From NCBI GenBank assembly GCA_016748015.1, contig JAAOMT010000009.1:2092200-2156199 (forward strand): a stretch of 64,000 bases of DNA, written 5' to 3'. Below, piece after piece: positions 1-11,006 of this stretch; the stretch's first letter is position 1, and each line of letters starts with the position of its first letter. The notes under the pieces were generated by a model. That model did not search any database, had not been told where the DNA came from, and saw only the letters and a list, made by a program, of their open reading frames with translations. The DNA comes from Geosiphon pyriformis (Eukaryota > Glomeromycota > Glomeromycetes > Archaeosporales > Geosiphonaceae). Position numbers and translations under genes: made by a program.

Positions 1-373
1 CACCTTCTTTAACGTAAGGAACAAGAAGAAAGGAGATAAAATTTCCCCAATAATCACCATATTCTATCCATTGAATGATTCGGGAAAGGGAAGAATTTCT
101 CACAGGCCCAGGATAAAAAAATGTTTGAAAAAATAGAAAACCAACCCAAAAATTTCCGACTATATAAAACTGTCTGAACCAAAATTTTGGAACTGTGAGA
201 TTTGAGAAATGTACGAGAAGTGTTGCCTTTGGACGGTTGGACGAATTTGTTGAGGGATCTTTCAATTTTCCATATAGTAAAAGTGAATCTCGTAGAATTG
301 GGATTTGAGAACCAATCAAGACTATTGTGATTATTATTATGAAATAGAAACGAGTAAGAACTAACAAAAGCAT
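1..373 (-). CDS. DFG10: Polyprenol reductase (DFG10/SRD5A3-like), N-terminal 124 codons, runs off the window
   Basis: The minus strand is open from the ATG at 373 to the window edge, with an in-frame stop upstream of that ATG and no other ATG between. The 124 residues start with a hydrophobic segment (about 1-22), then a YGKL motif near residue 36. A VPKFWFRQFYIVG block around 66-78 matches the VPKxWFxxFYxV signature of the SRD5A3/DFG10 steroid-reductase family. Further hydrophobic stretches follow, including LLVPYVKEG at the edge. Known role of the family: ER-membrane NADPH-dependent reduction of polyprenol to dolichol, which is needed for N-glycosylation. The catalytic C-terminal half lies outside the window, so activity cannot be judged. 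It is downstream of, and on the same strand as, the DHHC gene, about 1.1 kb away. The family call is by motif memory, not alignment. Confidence 0.72.
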   Translation of the reverse strand, partial: MLLLVLTRFYFIIIITIVLIGSQIPILRDSLLLYGKLKDPSTNSSNRPKATLLVHFSNLTVPKFWFRQFYIVGNFWVGFLFFQTFFYPGPVRNSSLSRIIQWIEYGDYWGNFISFLLVPYVKEG

Positions 374-1489
374 CCTTAAGGTAGAAACCGGGAATTTTAA
401 CATGTCATTGGTGATAAAAACATGATCATCTCTTTAACCTTTTTTTTACAGAAATAAATTAGGCAGATTGACTATTATCTTTTGCCTCCCAATTTGGATT
501 TCTCGAGTTACACCTAATTAATTTTCAAAGGAAAATTTCCTTTTATCAAATAATTGATATAAAAATTTTGAATCCTCATGTGAATTCAATGGGTTGAAAT
601 TCTCAAGAGGATGGAAGGAATTAATGAAATATTCTCACACATATGACGGAAAAAATATATTGACAATCGTCTGTTCATTCTTAATTCTGTTTGTAAATGA
701 TCTTTTAATTTGAAATATATTTAACACCCAAAACCCTACGAATCAGTTTCTAATTATGAAAGTATAGTGTATGTTTAATAAAGAAGTTTTTAATTTCGAG
801 TCCAGACTTTGGGGAATTTGGTTGCTGGACACTTTTCGAGATTCGTTTTGCTTATGATGATAAATCACAAAAATAAAATTTCATAAATAATTGATTCTGA
901 GATTACACTTTTGTTTTGGGGAAATTGGAAGATCTTGGAGTTCATTTTTAAGAATAAAACAAGTGATTATATTTTGAAAATATTTTTTTTATTGCCCATC
1001 CTGTTCCGATTGTTTTATTTCGTAAAATCAACAAAATCAAAAATTTTTGGAAGAAACTTACCACTGTACAAATTAGGTTCAATTATGCTCTATAATATGT
1101 AAAACTGGGGGAAATTTTCTAAAGAGTCTATTTATAAGCGGAAAAATTGATGCCGCGAAAGGATATGTTTTCAGAATGCAAAATGAATGCCCGTACGTTA
1201 GTAACTCGTGTTTTATAAATATTACTTAAGGATAATCTATTATGGAGCTTTACCATTCATCAAAGAAATTTCAGTGTCTTTAGTAAAGTTCAGGGAAATG
1301 ATTAAGGGATAAAGTGAATAAAAATTTGTTGAAAATTGTCCGTTTGGTTTTTGATTGAAAAGATTCATGTTCTGAACTAAGAGAAAAAGTGATCTATGCT
1401 GACCGCATGCAAAAATCAATTAAATGCATGGCCCTTCTAGCCCTGTCCATTTGATCTTCTAGAAGATCATTGAACCATTATCATCAAGC
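374..1489. other. Intergenic spacer between the DHHC and DFG10-like genes
   Basis: No reading frame here has family-like features. A 63-codon plus-strand frame at 911-1102 is low-complexity and antisense to the gene direction; I do not believe it. The stretch must hold the 3' UTR of the palmitoyltransferase and the promoter of the DFG10-like gene, but I see no clear poly(A) or TATA element that stands out from the AT-rich background. Confidence 0.6.
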
Positions 1490-3647
1490 TTATACGTGTT
1501 GTATCATCATTGCCATGCGATCCTCTTGTAATTGAGCTTGCCTTTTGGCATTAGTGGTTAGACGAGGGAATATTGTAGGGTTGAAAGGGAAAGATAGGCC
1601 ATCCCCATGAGGTATTCCCAAAGGGACTGCAAGAAATTCAGTTATAAATTTATTGAAAAATTTTCAAGATGTTTTACAAGTTCAAATAAACTCACCAAAC
1701 CATAACCACCATTTATTTCCCATAACGGACTTAAAATTATTTCGCCATCCCAAGTCCCATAAATTTTCGCCAGGTAGAGTGGTCGTTACACCATAACCGA
1801 GTGGATTGTTGGCGTCAAATTGAACACGTACATGATATTGGCGTGACTCATATCCAATACTTTCGATTGTGGTCCGATTCGTAAATAAATATGAAGTGTG
1901 TACCAAGGTGAAACCGGTCAAAAGTAGACCAAAAAGAAAGGCCCTGGAAAAATCAACGTTCGTCAGAAATCGAAGAAAATTATCAGATTCAAAAAATTTC
2001 CCAAGACTTACAATATTAATAGTACAATCCATTGGATGTCTAAATCTTTCTATTTACGAACAATAATTGGTTCAATTATAAAGAGAGTTTTAATAGTCGA
2101 ACATTAAAAAATTTTAAATAACTTACATTATCCCTCAATTGCTGGACTAGTATAGGAATTGTAGCAGCGAAAGCAAAATCGGCATATAACGCAGTATAAA
2201 ATATGAACAAATAAAAGAATTTGTAATTATTGAAACCGACACAACCATTTACCCTACAAAGAAAATAAAGCAATTAGGTCAGGAAGCTTCCCAATTTAGG
2301 ATGAAAAGGTCAAAACCTTGAACTCATGAAAAGATAAAACTTACCAAGGGCAGTGACTTGAATGGTCATTTTAGTGAAGATGAGGAAAATTAATTTAGAG
2401 CACATTAGAAAAATTTAAAAGAAAAATTTAAAAATTCGGAAATCACTTACTGGTCCATTTTTAAAACGCATGCATTACATTCAGAACAATGATGACATCG
2501 ATCAGGTTTCACCCAATTACATATTTCGCAAAACCTTAATCTTCCCTCTTTTTTACTGACAAATGTGCTTGGCATTTGTATCGTTTCTTGGGAAAATGGT
2601 GCCAAAGTTGGTGGATGCAGTGGGTATGTTGGCGCTGGTGTCAAAGAAGGTAACTGAGAAGACAAAATTACCGTGGGTGATTCTGAATCTTGGATTATAT
2701 TCTCTGGCGCCAGTTCCGAAGATGAAACTCTGACATGAGCATTTTGCATAGGTTGGATGGGAGGTTCAGGAAAAATTGAAGTTTCGGTTTGTATCGTCGA
2801 TGAATTTGATTGAATAGGGGCACTCTGGCTCAATTTACCATTAGCTGTATGGTTATTTGTAGCCATAGAAGATGACGATGGATCTAAAACGGTCAATGCG
2901 GTGCTAGGAGGTGTTTCAACGGGTATTTCTTGATTTTTTAATCTTTTTGACTAAAATCCATCAGTTAAGATTTCAATAAGAAATAAAATATTCATCAGAA
3001 AATTCTCGAGTAAAATCTTAAGTTGAAGGAGGTATTTTCTCACATTTTTTGGTGACCCAGGATTGGTGAAGAGTATGCGAAGGTATGATGAGATGACCAT
3101 GAAAAACAGAATATTAAATATTGAAAGGTATACAGCTAAAAATGGGAAATTTCAGAAACGAAAGATTAGAATAAATAAAGATTTTAAGTTTGATTTTACA
3201 TGTGATAAGTGTAAAAAATACCTGCTTGAGCTATTCGATTATTTGATTGTATTAGAGGATCGACTAAGAATGGTAAAGAGAAAAAGAAAAAAAAAAAAAA
3301 AAGAAATTGAAAAAATTAAGATCGAAAAACCATCAACATGCCAAGGCATTCTGAATAATTATATTTTGTTAAATCATTGGTGTGAGAAGTGTGGAGTTAC
3401 GACGGGCCCTTATTTTATGATAAGCAAAGAAAATTATAATTTTTCAAAATTTTGAGGTAGTCTCGTTTTTTTGTAAGGATCTTGAGAACCCGACCAGCCC
3501 CTCCTACTTCTCAAAATAAGTTTCGATAGATGAATTTTTAAAGAGCTTACCACATATCCGAAATACGAACACATAATAAGTATAACCCACCAACCCTAAA
3601 ACTATGACCGGCATAAATCTTCCAACAAGTATCGTTAAAGAACTCAT
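1490..3647 (-). CDS. DHHC-type protein S-palmitoyltransferase (PFA3/ZDHHC-like), 8 exons, 416 aa
   Basis: Exons (minus, in order): 3551-3647, 3044-3135, 2451-2950, 2345-2356, 2127-2253, 2012-2049, 1696-1943, 1490-1626. Donors are GTRAG and acceptors YAG or TAG; all phases close into 416 codons plus TAA. The protein has TM1 (about 5-24), TM2 (35-52), a TNPGSP motif at 56-61 (the DPG-like site), and a Ser/Thr/Pro/Gln-rich loop (about 75-190). The Cys-rich domain runs from FCEIC through HHCSEC to the DHHC tetrad at 229-232, followed by PWVNGCVGFNN. TM3 (about 245-265) and TM4 (about 281-306) follow, then a TTxE motif (TTIE, 313-316) and a conserved WLWFVP tail. The family transfers palmitate from acyl-CoA to cysteines of membrane proteins through the DHHC cysteine, on Golgi, vacuole or plasma membrane. 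All Zn-ligand positions I can identify are present. The usual VNNC is VNGC. The PFA3 subtype is inference. Confidence 0.93.
2345..2356 (-). other. 12-nt micro-exon encoding the DHHC catalytic core
   Basis: The preceding exon ends in ATG GAC CA before GTAAGTGATT. This 12-base exon is preceded by TTCAAG and followed by GTAAGTTTT. The next exon starts with GG after TTTGTAG. Joined, the codons read Asp-His-His-Cys-Pro-Trp with phases 2 and 2, and without this exon the active site is absent. The flanking introns are 94 nt (2357-2450) and 91 nt (2254-2344). Confidence 0.93.
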
Positions 3648-5197
3648 TACTGTTTTTAGTATGTTATAAGTTATGGGATGTGTATATTTTTTTCAAAAAC
3701 GTGCAAAATTATGCATGAATAATTTTTTTTAGAAAAAAGTTTAATAGTATGTAGCCGTACAGAAATATTTGAGATAGGATCAAAGGGAAAAAGTGAGGCG
3801 GTAAGAAAAGGTGAAGTTAAATAAAGGATTTTAAAGCTTAATGTGTGTGATTCGAAACTTTAAGGAACAGGAATCGTAATTGTGACAATAACCAAAAATA
3901 CAACTCCTATTAAATATAAGAAGGCGAAAAAAAGAGTGAAAGACAAAGGGATATACAGGAAACAAACAAAGGTCTGTGAAGGGTCAAAAGATGGAAAAAC
4001 TGGTTTGTTAGTTTAAATGAATCATGTATTAAATGCACCTAAATAATGATATATGTAAAATTACAAAATGGTTAATATAGAATATATGCTGATTTGATTC
4101 AGCAACAATTAACGAAGTTGGGCAAATGTGATATAATGAATATATCACCTAAAAAAAATACATTAGATTTAAAGAAGTGGGCCGAGATTTACGCGCGGGC
4201 ATTTTGAGATCAATTCCAAATTTCAAAAAAGAGGAAGGGACCGGAAGGTTCCGAATTCGGGGAGGAATAATCTTATCTTTTTTGAACAGACGATTTGTTA
4301 TGCATTTGTGTTTATTATCCCCACATGATTATATTAAAAAGGGTTAAAAATATTGAAAATTAATCATAGAATAATGAACTATTTTTATTCGAGAAAATCT
4401 TGATCGGGTAACCATTTAACCAAATTTTTATAATAATAAAAAAAAAAATAATAATGAAATCGACGAGAATTAAAAATGATTGAAATTTTTTCTAAAATAT
4501 TAGGTAATGCAAACCTAAAAGAGTATTATTAATGCAAAGAATTTCTTTGTTTTCAGAAGATTAAATGGCTGAACAGCTGAACAGTTATTACCTTTAAACA
4601 TTTTTGATCGATCACATAAGAAAACATTGGGATAAAATGACATGACTACTTTTAAAGAATTGTGACTTTTTTTATAATGTAAATTTTTTCATCAATGAAA
4701 ACTTAATCATTACATAACTGATTTCCTAAAGATAGATTTATGGGACACTTTTGGTTCAAAAGTTATTGAGAATTTTTTTAATTTAAAAATTAATCAAACA
4801 TAAAATTTCAGGTTAGAATTTTATTATTTATTCAAATAAGTCTTAATAAAAGAATCTTTAGAACGAAAATTCTAATGAATAATCCGAATTGTTATACTAT
4901 TAGAGGTATCTAAGAAATAAGGATTTTTAGGTCAGTTTTAGATATCAATTCATTTTAGTTGAAATAAAAAAATTTTTTATTAAATGTCTCACGATAAATT
5001 CCAATATTAGATTACAAAGGATTAACCAGAAATTAATGAATGTTAATATTCGAGCACTTTTTCTCGCATGAATTTGTAGCACTAATAAAAAAAAATCATT
5101 TTAACCAAAAGACTTTACTTCATATTCAATGTTTATTATAATGAACCATTAAAATTTTTTATTTTCAGAAAGAGATAAATGAAAGTAACTGATTATA

Positions 5198-5200
<3 letters not shown>

Positions 5201-5233
<33 letters not shown>

Positions 5234-5259
5234 TCAAAANNNNNNNNNNNNNNNNNNNN

Positions 5260-5299
<40 letters not shown>
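5201..5299. repeat. Poly(A) tract containing a 20-N scaffold gap
   Basis: Runs of A of about 28 and 40 bases flank exactly 20 Ns (5240-5259). A short TTTTATCAAAA lies between the first run and the Ns. The gap size looks like a placeholder, so the true length of this tract is unknown. Confidence 0.9.
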
Positions 5300-5303
<4 letters not shown>

Positions 5304-5844
5304 GTCACAATACGATGCCGTTCTAGCAACAAGTTTTTACTCTGGAAACTTCTAGAAAGGATATAATCTTAAAAAAGGTGATTATATCCAAAAAACATTT
5401 TTAATCAAAAATTTTAAACAAAGAATCTAGCCTTTAATTCCTATGAGAAAATGGTCAAAATGATTGTCTTGCATTTTGACTCATTTTAAACGTTTTTAAT
5501 TTTCAGATTTCAACCGAGCATTGCTATTAAGCAATTATCTTGACCAAAGGCTCTTGCTGACATCCAAAAATGCATGAAAATCTTTTGAGAAAAGATTTAA
5601 GGACAATGAATAATAATAGTTTGATATTAATTTTGTCTTTGAAATTTGTGTTAATCTAAAAAAAAATAAAAAAAACTATTTTGTGTTGCGTAAAACCCAA
5701 TTGGGATGTTACAAAAAGACAATTCAAGAAGATCGATCTTTGAGTAAATAATCTAATAAAAATTTTAAATCCGGCTTTTTCGAACATTCCTGCACTCTTT
5801 CAATCAAAAAAGATAAACATTGGAAAGTTAATATTAAATTATTG

Positions 5845-5845
<1 letters not shown>

Positions 5846-5910
<65 letters not shown>

Positions 5911-5911
5911 T
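5846..5911. repeat. (ATT)n microsatellite
   Basis: About 22 uninterrupted ATT units. One of several trinucleotide AT tracts in the host-gene part of the window. Confidence 0.95.
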
Positions 5912-6535
5912 AAAGTTTCAAAAAATTTTATATAGATTAATAATGGGATATAATTTTTTTGGTGAGACATACAATAAGGGTGAAAAATTAATCAGAGTTT
6001 CACAGGCTAACCTATCAAGTTCGGATTTATCTTAAACCTTAAAAAAGAAAATAATATACTTACACTATCATGCATATAACTTTGAAAAAAAATCAAAAAA
6101 ATTCGTCTTTCCTTTTTATGGAATATCAAAAATATTTCCTTTATTTTTTAATCTTTGTTCCTCTTTGACTTGTAGAGTAAGTTTTTATCGAAAAAGTTTA
6201 GAATGGCGTTTTTTAGAATTGCTTAAAAGGAAAATTTGATTTTCATAACATTCTGAACCTGTTAGTATAGAAATTTCGGAATGGAAATTATTAACTACCT
6301 TCATAATAAGTTAGAAAGATTTCTACAGGATCCTAAATTTGGTAATTATTATAGTATTTTAAATTCAAAAATAATGATAACGGCTCTTTGCAATCACTTC
6401 TATGGAAAAAGGGTGGTAAAGGATAGCTTAAATAATTTTTAATCCTTACCATAATTTAATCTTGATAATAAATTATTGAAAGCTATATTTGCAAAAGATA
6501 TCAAAACAAATTTCTAATATTAATAATAATGATAT

Positions 6536-6589
<54 letters not shown>

Positions 6590-6590
6590 T
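6536..6590. repeat. (AAT)n microsatellite
   Basis: About 18 uninterrupted TAA units following a short imperfect TAATAATAATGATATTA lead-in. Confidence 0.95.
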
Positions 6591-7204
6591 TGAAACCTTA
6601 AAGGTATAAAAATATTTATTAATAGAGCTCTTTATATCCGAGCAAATTTTCGATTGGTAAAAAATTTATACTTTATATATTTGAGGCTTCTTTTCAATAA
6701 AATATTTTGCAAAAAAAATTTCAGTCATGAAATGAAACAGATGACTCTTGAACGATAATTGTTAAAAAAATTTTATTGCATTTTAGCCCTGATCTGAAGT
6801 TAAATATGAAAGATATCAGTCGAAACCTGTCCCTTCGGATAGATTGTAACACAAAATCTCTATCTATCACAATCCAACAATTCCGGCAGTTGTATACTTC
6901 GAACCCTCTGATTCTTTGGATGTTGCCATATTAACTAAAAGTCTTGGATGTGTAAGCTTAGTTCTGGAAAATAACACGGAACCCCCCCCCCCCGCCTCTT
7001 TTTTCGAAATTAAGAGGCCACAAAACATGCTTGTTGACGGATTATGCAGATGAGTGAGATAGAAACGGTTCCACTTGGATTTCAAAAATTTCTGTTATTT
7101 TTTGTCGCAGATCTTTTTGATATCGAAATATTAGTGTCTTGACAGACCTTACAAATTCGTATTATTCTTAATCAATTCCTCCCTAGCAACCAATGTTTTA
7201 TCGA

Positions 7205-7458
7205 TTAGAGTCGCGGGCGCTTTGCCGTGCATACCCCGAAATAAGATTTCATGCCATATTGCAGCTTTTTGGAGTTTCTTGTCTTCTTATTCATTAGCGT
7301 CTTTTCCTGCTCAAACATCTTTAAAAACTCAAGTTTATCTTTGATGAATTGAGGCTTTATCCAAGCCTGTTTTGATAGACTATTATGGTAATTTTTGGCA
7401 TAAAACCCGCGATATCGATTCCGGTAGACAAATCTCGTCAAGCCCAACCAATCTAATT
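7205..7458 (-). CDS. Unrecognised exon or gene remnant, basic protein segment
   Basis: A minus-strand frame opens at about 7458 after a possible acceptor (TTTTTAG) and ends in a stop at 7205-7207. The roughly 84 residues are basic and hydrophilic, with a Tyr/Arg-rich start (RFVYRNRYRGFYAKNY) and a C-terminal Lys/Arg tail (AKRPRL). Codon use is more mixed and GC content higher than in the surrounding spacer, which suggests real coding origin. I do not recognise the family. It could be the last exon of a gene that includes the 7608-7885 segment upstream, but I could not find a convincing splice chain joining them. Confidence 0.35.
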
Positions 7459-7607
7459 CTAAAAACAGGATTAATTGAATGACCGCTTCAAAAGCTCCTT
7501 TTGAGGAAGGTCCGGATTAATATTGAGTTGGGATTAACTTCTATTTTCTCACATCTGCGACGAGCTGCTGTCGTTTTGCGCCTGTTCTGGCGTTCTCATC
7601 TATGAGA

Positions 7608-7885
7608 GACAGCTCACCTTCCCCAAATGCGGTAGATAAAGACTGTCTTGTGAGAGTTCATGCTCATCGGAGGTTGCATTATCGAAGAGAACCACGAGTT
7701 TTGTAAAATCGAAAAAGATATATTGAAATAAATCGAATGCTAATTGGCAAAGCCTATCATGGTGGATGACTAAAACTTCCGAGGCCATTCCGCAGCTTGT
7801 TTGTTGCTTGAGATCCTTTTTTTTGGTTTCTACTAGAAACAATGGCGTAGAGGTAACCTTGGTAGTGATGGTGATATCAGCATTT
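7608..7885 (-). pseudogene. PD-(D/E)XK-nuclease-like relic
   Basis: Read on minus, the frame starts near 7885 with ADITITTK, continues through LFLVETKKKDLKQ and GMASEVL, and runs to a GTGAGC donor-like site at about 7607. An Asp, a hydrophobic strand with E-x-K, and a following K-D-L-x-Q...G-x-A pattern is the core layout of PD-(D/E)XK nuclease folds, including those in fungal crinkler-like effectors. No ATG precedes it in frame; an in-frame TAA lies just upstream with no AG acceptor between, so the 5' part is lost. The family call rests on the motif pattern only. It could also be unrelated. Confidence 0.33.
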
Positions 7886-7899
7886 TGAGTAGTTTAGGA

Positions 7900-8427
7900 A
7901 AGAAGAGAAAAAAGTTGGGGTTTTATATTTTCACAATTTTGTATTTTAACTATGCGCGCTCGCTTTCTTTTATTTATTTATTTAGTTATTTATTTGCGAT
8001 TCTTATTTTCTTCAATACTAATAGATAAACTTTGTTAGACGGTTTTGAGATAGTTTTACTTTTATATGTTTAATAAAAAGAATTCTTTAAAATAGTTGTA
8101 ATTTTTTTTCAAATTTGAATATATGAAACAAAACAAAACAAATCATAAAATTTATAAAATTATTTGTAAAACTATTAATTGTTTATAATCATAAATTAAA
8201 ATTGGCTAATTTAATATAAATTTCACATTAATCATAAAGTTTTCTTTTTATTCATAATGTTGTTAGGTTTTTAAAAAACTTATTTTAATGATAATATCAA
8301 ATTATAAATATTTCAAATCAATTATTTAAAATTTAGTTACAACAAATATTTTTCAAAAAATTCAAATTTAATATTTAATATTTAATATTTAAATATTATA
8401 TAATAATTGTTTAAAAATAAATAAATA

Positions 8428-8458
<31 letters not shown>

Positions 8459-9240
8459 TTATAATATTTTGTTTTTAATATTTTCTTAAATTTTTAAAAC
8501 AATAATAAATTATTTTCGAATTTATAAAAAATTTATAATATTTTATTTTTTAATTGTAATTTGCAAAAAATAAATTTTGCATTGTATTTGTCTTTTAATA
8601 TATTGTCCATAATAATTGAAATTTACATTTTAGTTAATATATATGTAATTAATTTTTAAACCACATGCATATTTTATCATAAAACATCATGGTAATTGAA
8701 ATTAAATAAAATTAATAATTATAATTTGGGAACGCTAATTCGTTGGACCAAAGAATTTTTGAAAAAGTTAGATCAAACTTGATTATTATTTTGTATAAGG
8801 ATAAGGATAAGTCATCAAATGAGAGTTTGCACTTTTTAGGGTTATAAAAAACTCGTAATAGAAATTTTTATGAATCACAGCCAGACAATAACAAAATCTT
8901 TTGCCAAGTTCTCGATAAATATTCATCCCAGAGAGAGTTTATACAAATCGTCTTCTTATTGCTCAAATGATTGACTTTTCAAACTAGTTCGTTCATTTAA
9001 TTTGAAAGTGTTAGATTTTTATTGATTATCTAATTAAAATTTACTCTATTAATACTATTTAAAAGGCATATATATATATATATATATATACCATTATATA
9101 TACCATTATATGTCCCATTTAAATCGTTTTTTTCACGAGTAAAAGAAATAGTGTTTTTAGCAAACCCGGAAAGGTGTTATTAAGAGATATATTTAACCTA
9201 AAAGAAAACTAAAATTAGATTCGTTGAAAATTTAATGTTG
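7900..9240. other. Gene-free AT-rich spacer with (AT)n tracts
   Basis: No supported gene. From about 8040 the sequence drops to almost pure A/T. (AT)n tracts occur at about 8432-8450 and 9068-9090. A patch of higher complexity at about 8728-8960 has no coding signal I can defend. Confidence 0.6.
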
Positions 9241-9247
9241 AAAAAAA

Positions 9248-9363
9248 ACTACGGCACCCTGTATTCCCGCGTGGTCCCCCACCGCAGTACTGACAAGGCC
9301 ATTAGTGGTTTAACTTCGGAGATCGGACGGGTTCCGGTGCTTTGCACTATGTATGGCCGTAGT
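9248..9363 (-). rRNA. 5S ribosomal RNA
   Basis: On minus the 116-nt sequence starts ACTACGGCC and ends GCCGTAGT, so the terminal helix I pairs perfectly. The internal control region carries the hallmark segments GTCCGATCTCCGAAGTTAA and GTACTG..GTGGGGGACCAC..GGGAATAC in the right order and spacing. A run of T follows immediately (A-run 9241-9248 on plus), a typical RNA polymerase III terminator. It stands alone, not in an rDNA tandem unit, as is common for dispersed fungal 5S genes. A few positions differ from the usual consensus (for example GTTAAACCACTAA), so it may be a functional variant or a slightly diverged copy. Confidence 0.93.
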
Positions 9364-10961
9364 TATTAATACCATAAAATATTACATTATTATTCATTAT
9401 CGATTGTTTTGCCTTTAAAACAAATCTATGAAAGCAAATCAACATTTTAACTATTTTAATACTGAAATATGTTTATGCATATTAATTATTCTTTGTAAAA
9501 AAAGTGAATAATGACTTTTTTGATATTATTTTAATAACGTTTAATTTACTAATATAATTCTTTAATCTTTATAAAAAAAAATATATTAATTAATGCAAAA
9601 TTATTTATTTATCTAAAATTATATGTTGGATTATTGATTTTAATCGCCTCTTTAGTGGGTTTTTTTGCTCAATGACAGAAAAGATAATGAGGATTATCAA
9701 GCGAATGAAGAAGAGGGTGACGAGGAAGAAAGATTTACTAAGACTTTTGAAAATTATCTATAAATGTGCATATATTTTCTAATTATATATTAATTTTAGA
9801 ATTTTTTGCTAAAAAACTTTATATAATGTTTTATCTTTTTAGCAGTTTTAATTTTTTTATTTCAATAACTTGTTAAAATACCATCTACAAAATTATTTAA
9901 TATATTGTCAACAAAATACCAATAAATCATTTATTTTTAAATTTTGTGTGCCAGCTTAATCAAAAAATATTTTAGATTACTTAAAAAATAATATACAGTA
10001 TATAAATAAGATTAATATATTTTTTAAAAACCATAATTATTTTATATATTAATTAATTTTTAGCATCATCTTTGAAAATAAATAAATATATATATATATA
10101 TATATATATAAATTAAAATAAAAATAAAAATTTCATAACTTGGAAAAATTATTTAAAAATAAAAATAAAATTAATTTTTTTGATAATAAAACTATTTTTT
10201 GAAAAATAATTATAAATATCTATTTTATTATTATTTCCAATATTTTATATTTAAATTATTTATATTTAATTATTGTAATAATTAATAAAATAAGTTTGTA
10301 AATATTATTTGTATTTATACTTAAAATAATCAACAATTATTTTGTATTTCTTTTATTTAGTAATTTTATATATAACAAAAGTTTAATTTTTTGGTTTTAA
10401 TTTACATATTATTAAAAATTAAATTGTTAACAACAATATTATAAAAATTTATGTTAATTTTAATATTAAATAACAATTTAATAAATTAATTATATTTAAC
10501 TTGTTAATATAATAATTATCATGAATTTCTAAAAAATTTTGGAAACTTCAAAATTATTATTATCAAAATTGTAAACTCTGTTTAATTAATTCTAATAATT
10601 TACAAAAAAAAAAGTTTAGTTTTTTATATTTAAATTAAAAATATAAAAAAGTGGTTTATTAAGATTTAAATTTCATAGACTATGGCTTTAATATAAGTTT
10701 AAAATTTGTATCTTTCTTAAATAAATATGTATTTAATTTAAAGCATTTAAGTTTTTTTGGTTTATATAATAAATTTAGATTTTTACATGTATTTTTATTA
10801 ACAATTATTTTATAACAAATTTTTTTTTGTATATAATTAAATTTTAATTGGTTTAAATAATCAATTATTATAAAAAATACATATATTAAATTTATTATAA
10901 AATATATTTAGTTTTATAATAATAAATTTTATTGAATAATATAATAAAATATAACAATGAA

Positions 10962-11006
<45 letters not shown>

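Larger units (their letters stand above)
3648..6866. other. Gene-free AT-rich spacer with a short assembly gap and microsatellites
   Basis: No supported gene on either strand. It contains the presumed promoter of the DHHC gene next to 3647, a homopolymer A tract interrupted by 20 Ns at 5240-5259, an (ATT)n tract and an (AAT)n tract. Several short patches resemble unique low-copy DNA rather than transposon remnants, but none carries a recognisable protein signature. Confidence 0.6.

Noticed and set aside
911-1102. 63-codon plus-strand frame
   Set aside because: Short, Phe/Lys-rich, no start context or homology cue; chance frame in AT-rich spacer.
3063-3455. 130-codon plus-strand frame
   Set aside because: It is antisense to exon 2 and intron 1 of the DHHC gene; the minus-strand exons explain the region and the frame is Lys-rich low complexity.
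6880-6930. TTCGAACCC resembling a tRNA B box
   Set aside because: No matching A box, no cloverleaf can be folded around it.
6867-7085. 72-codon minus-strand frame with a GGGG run
   Set aside because: Contains a homopolymer G run (C-run on plus near 6984) and no family-like features; cannot be told from chance.
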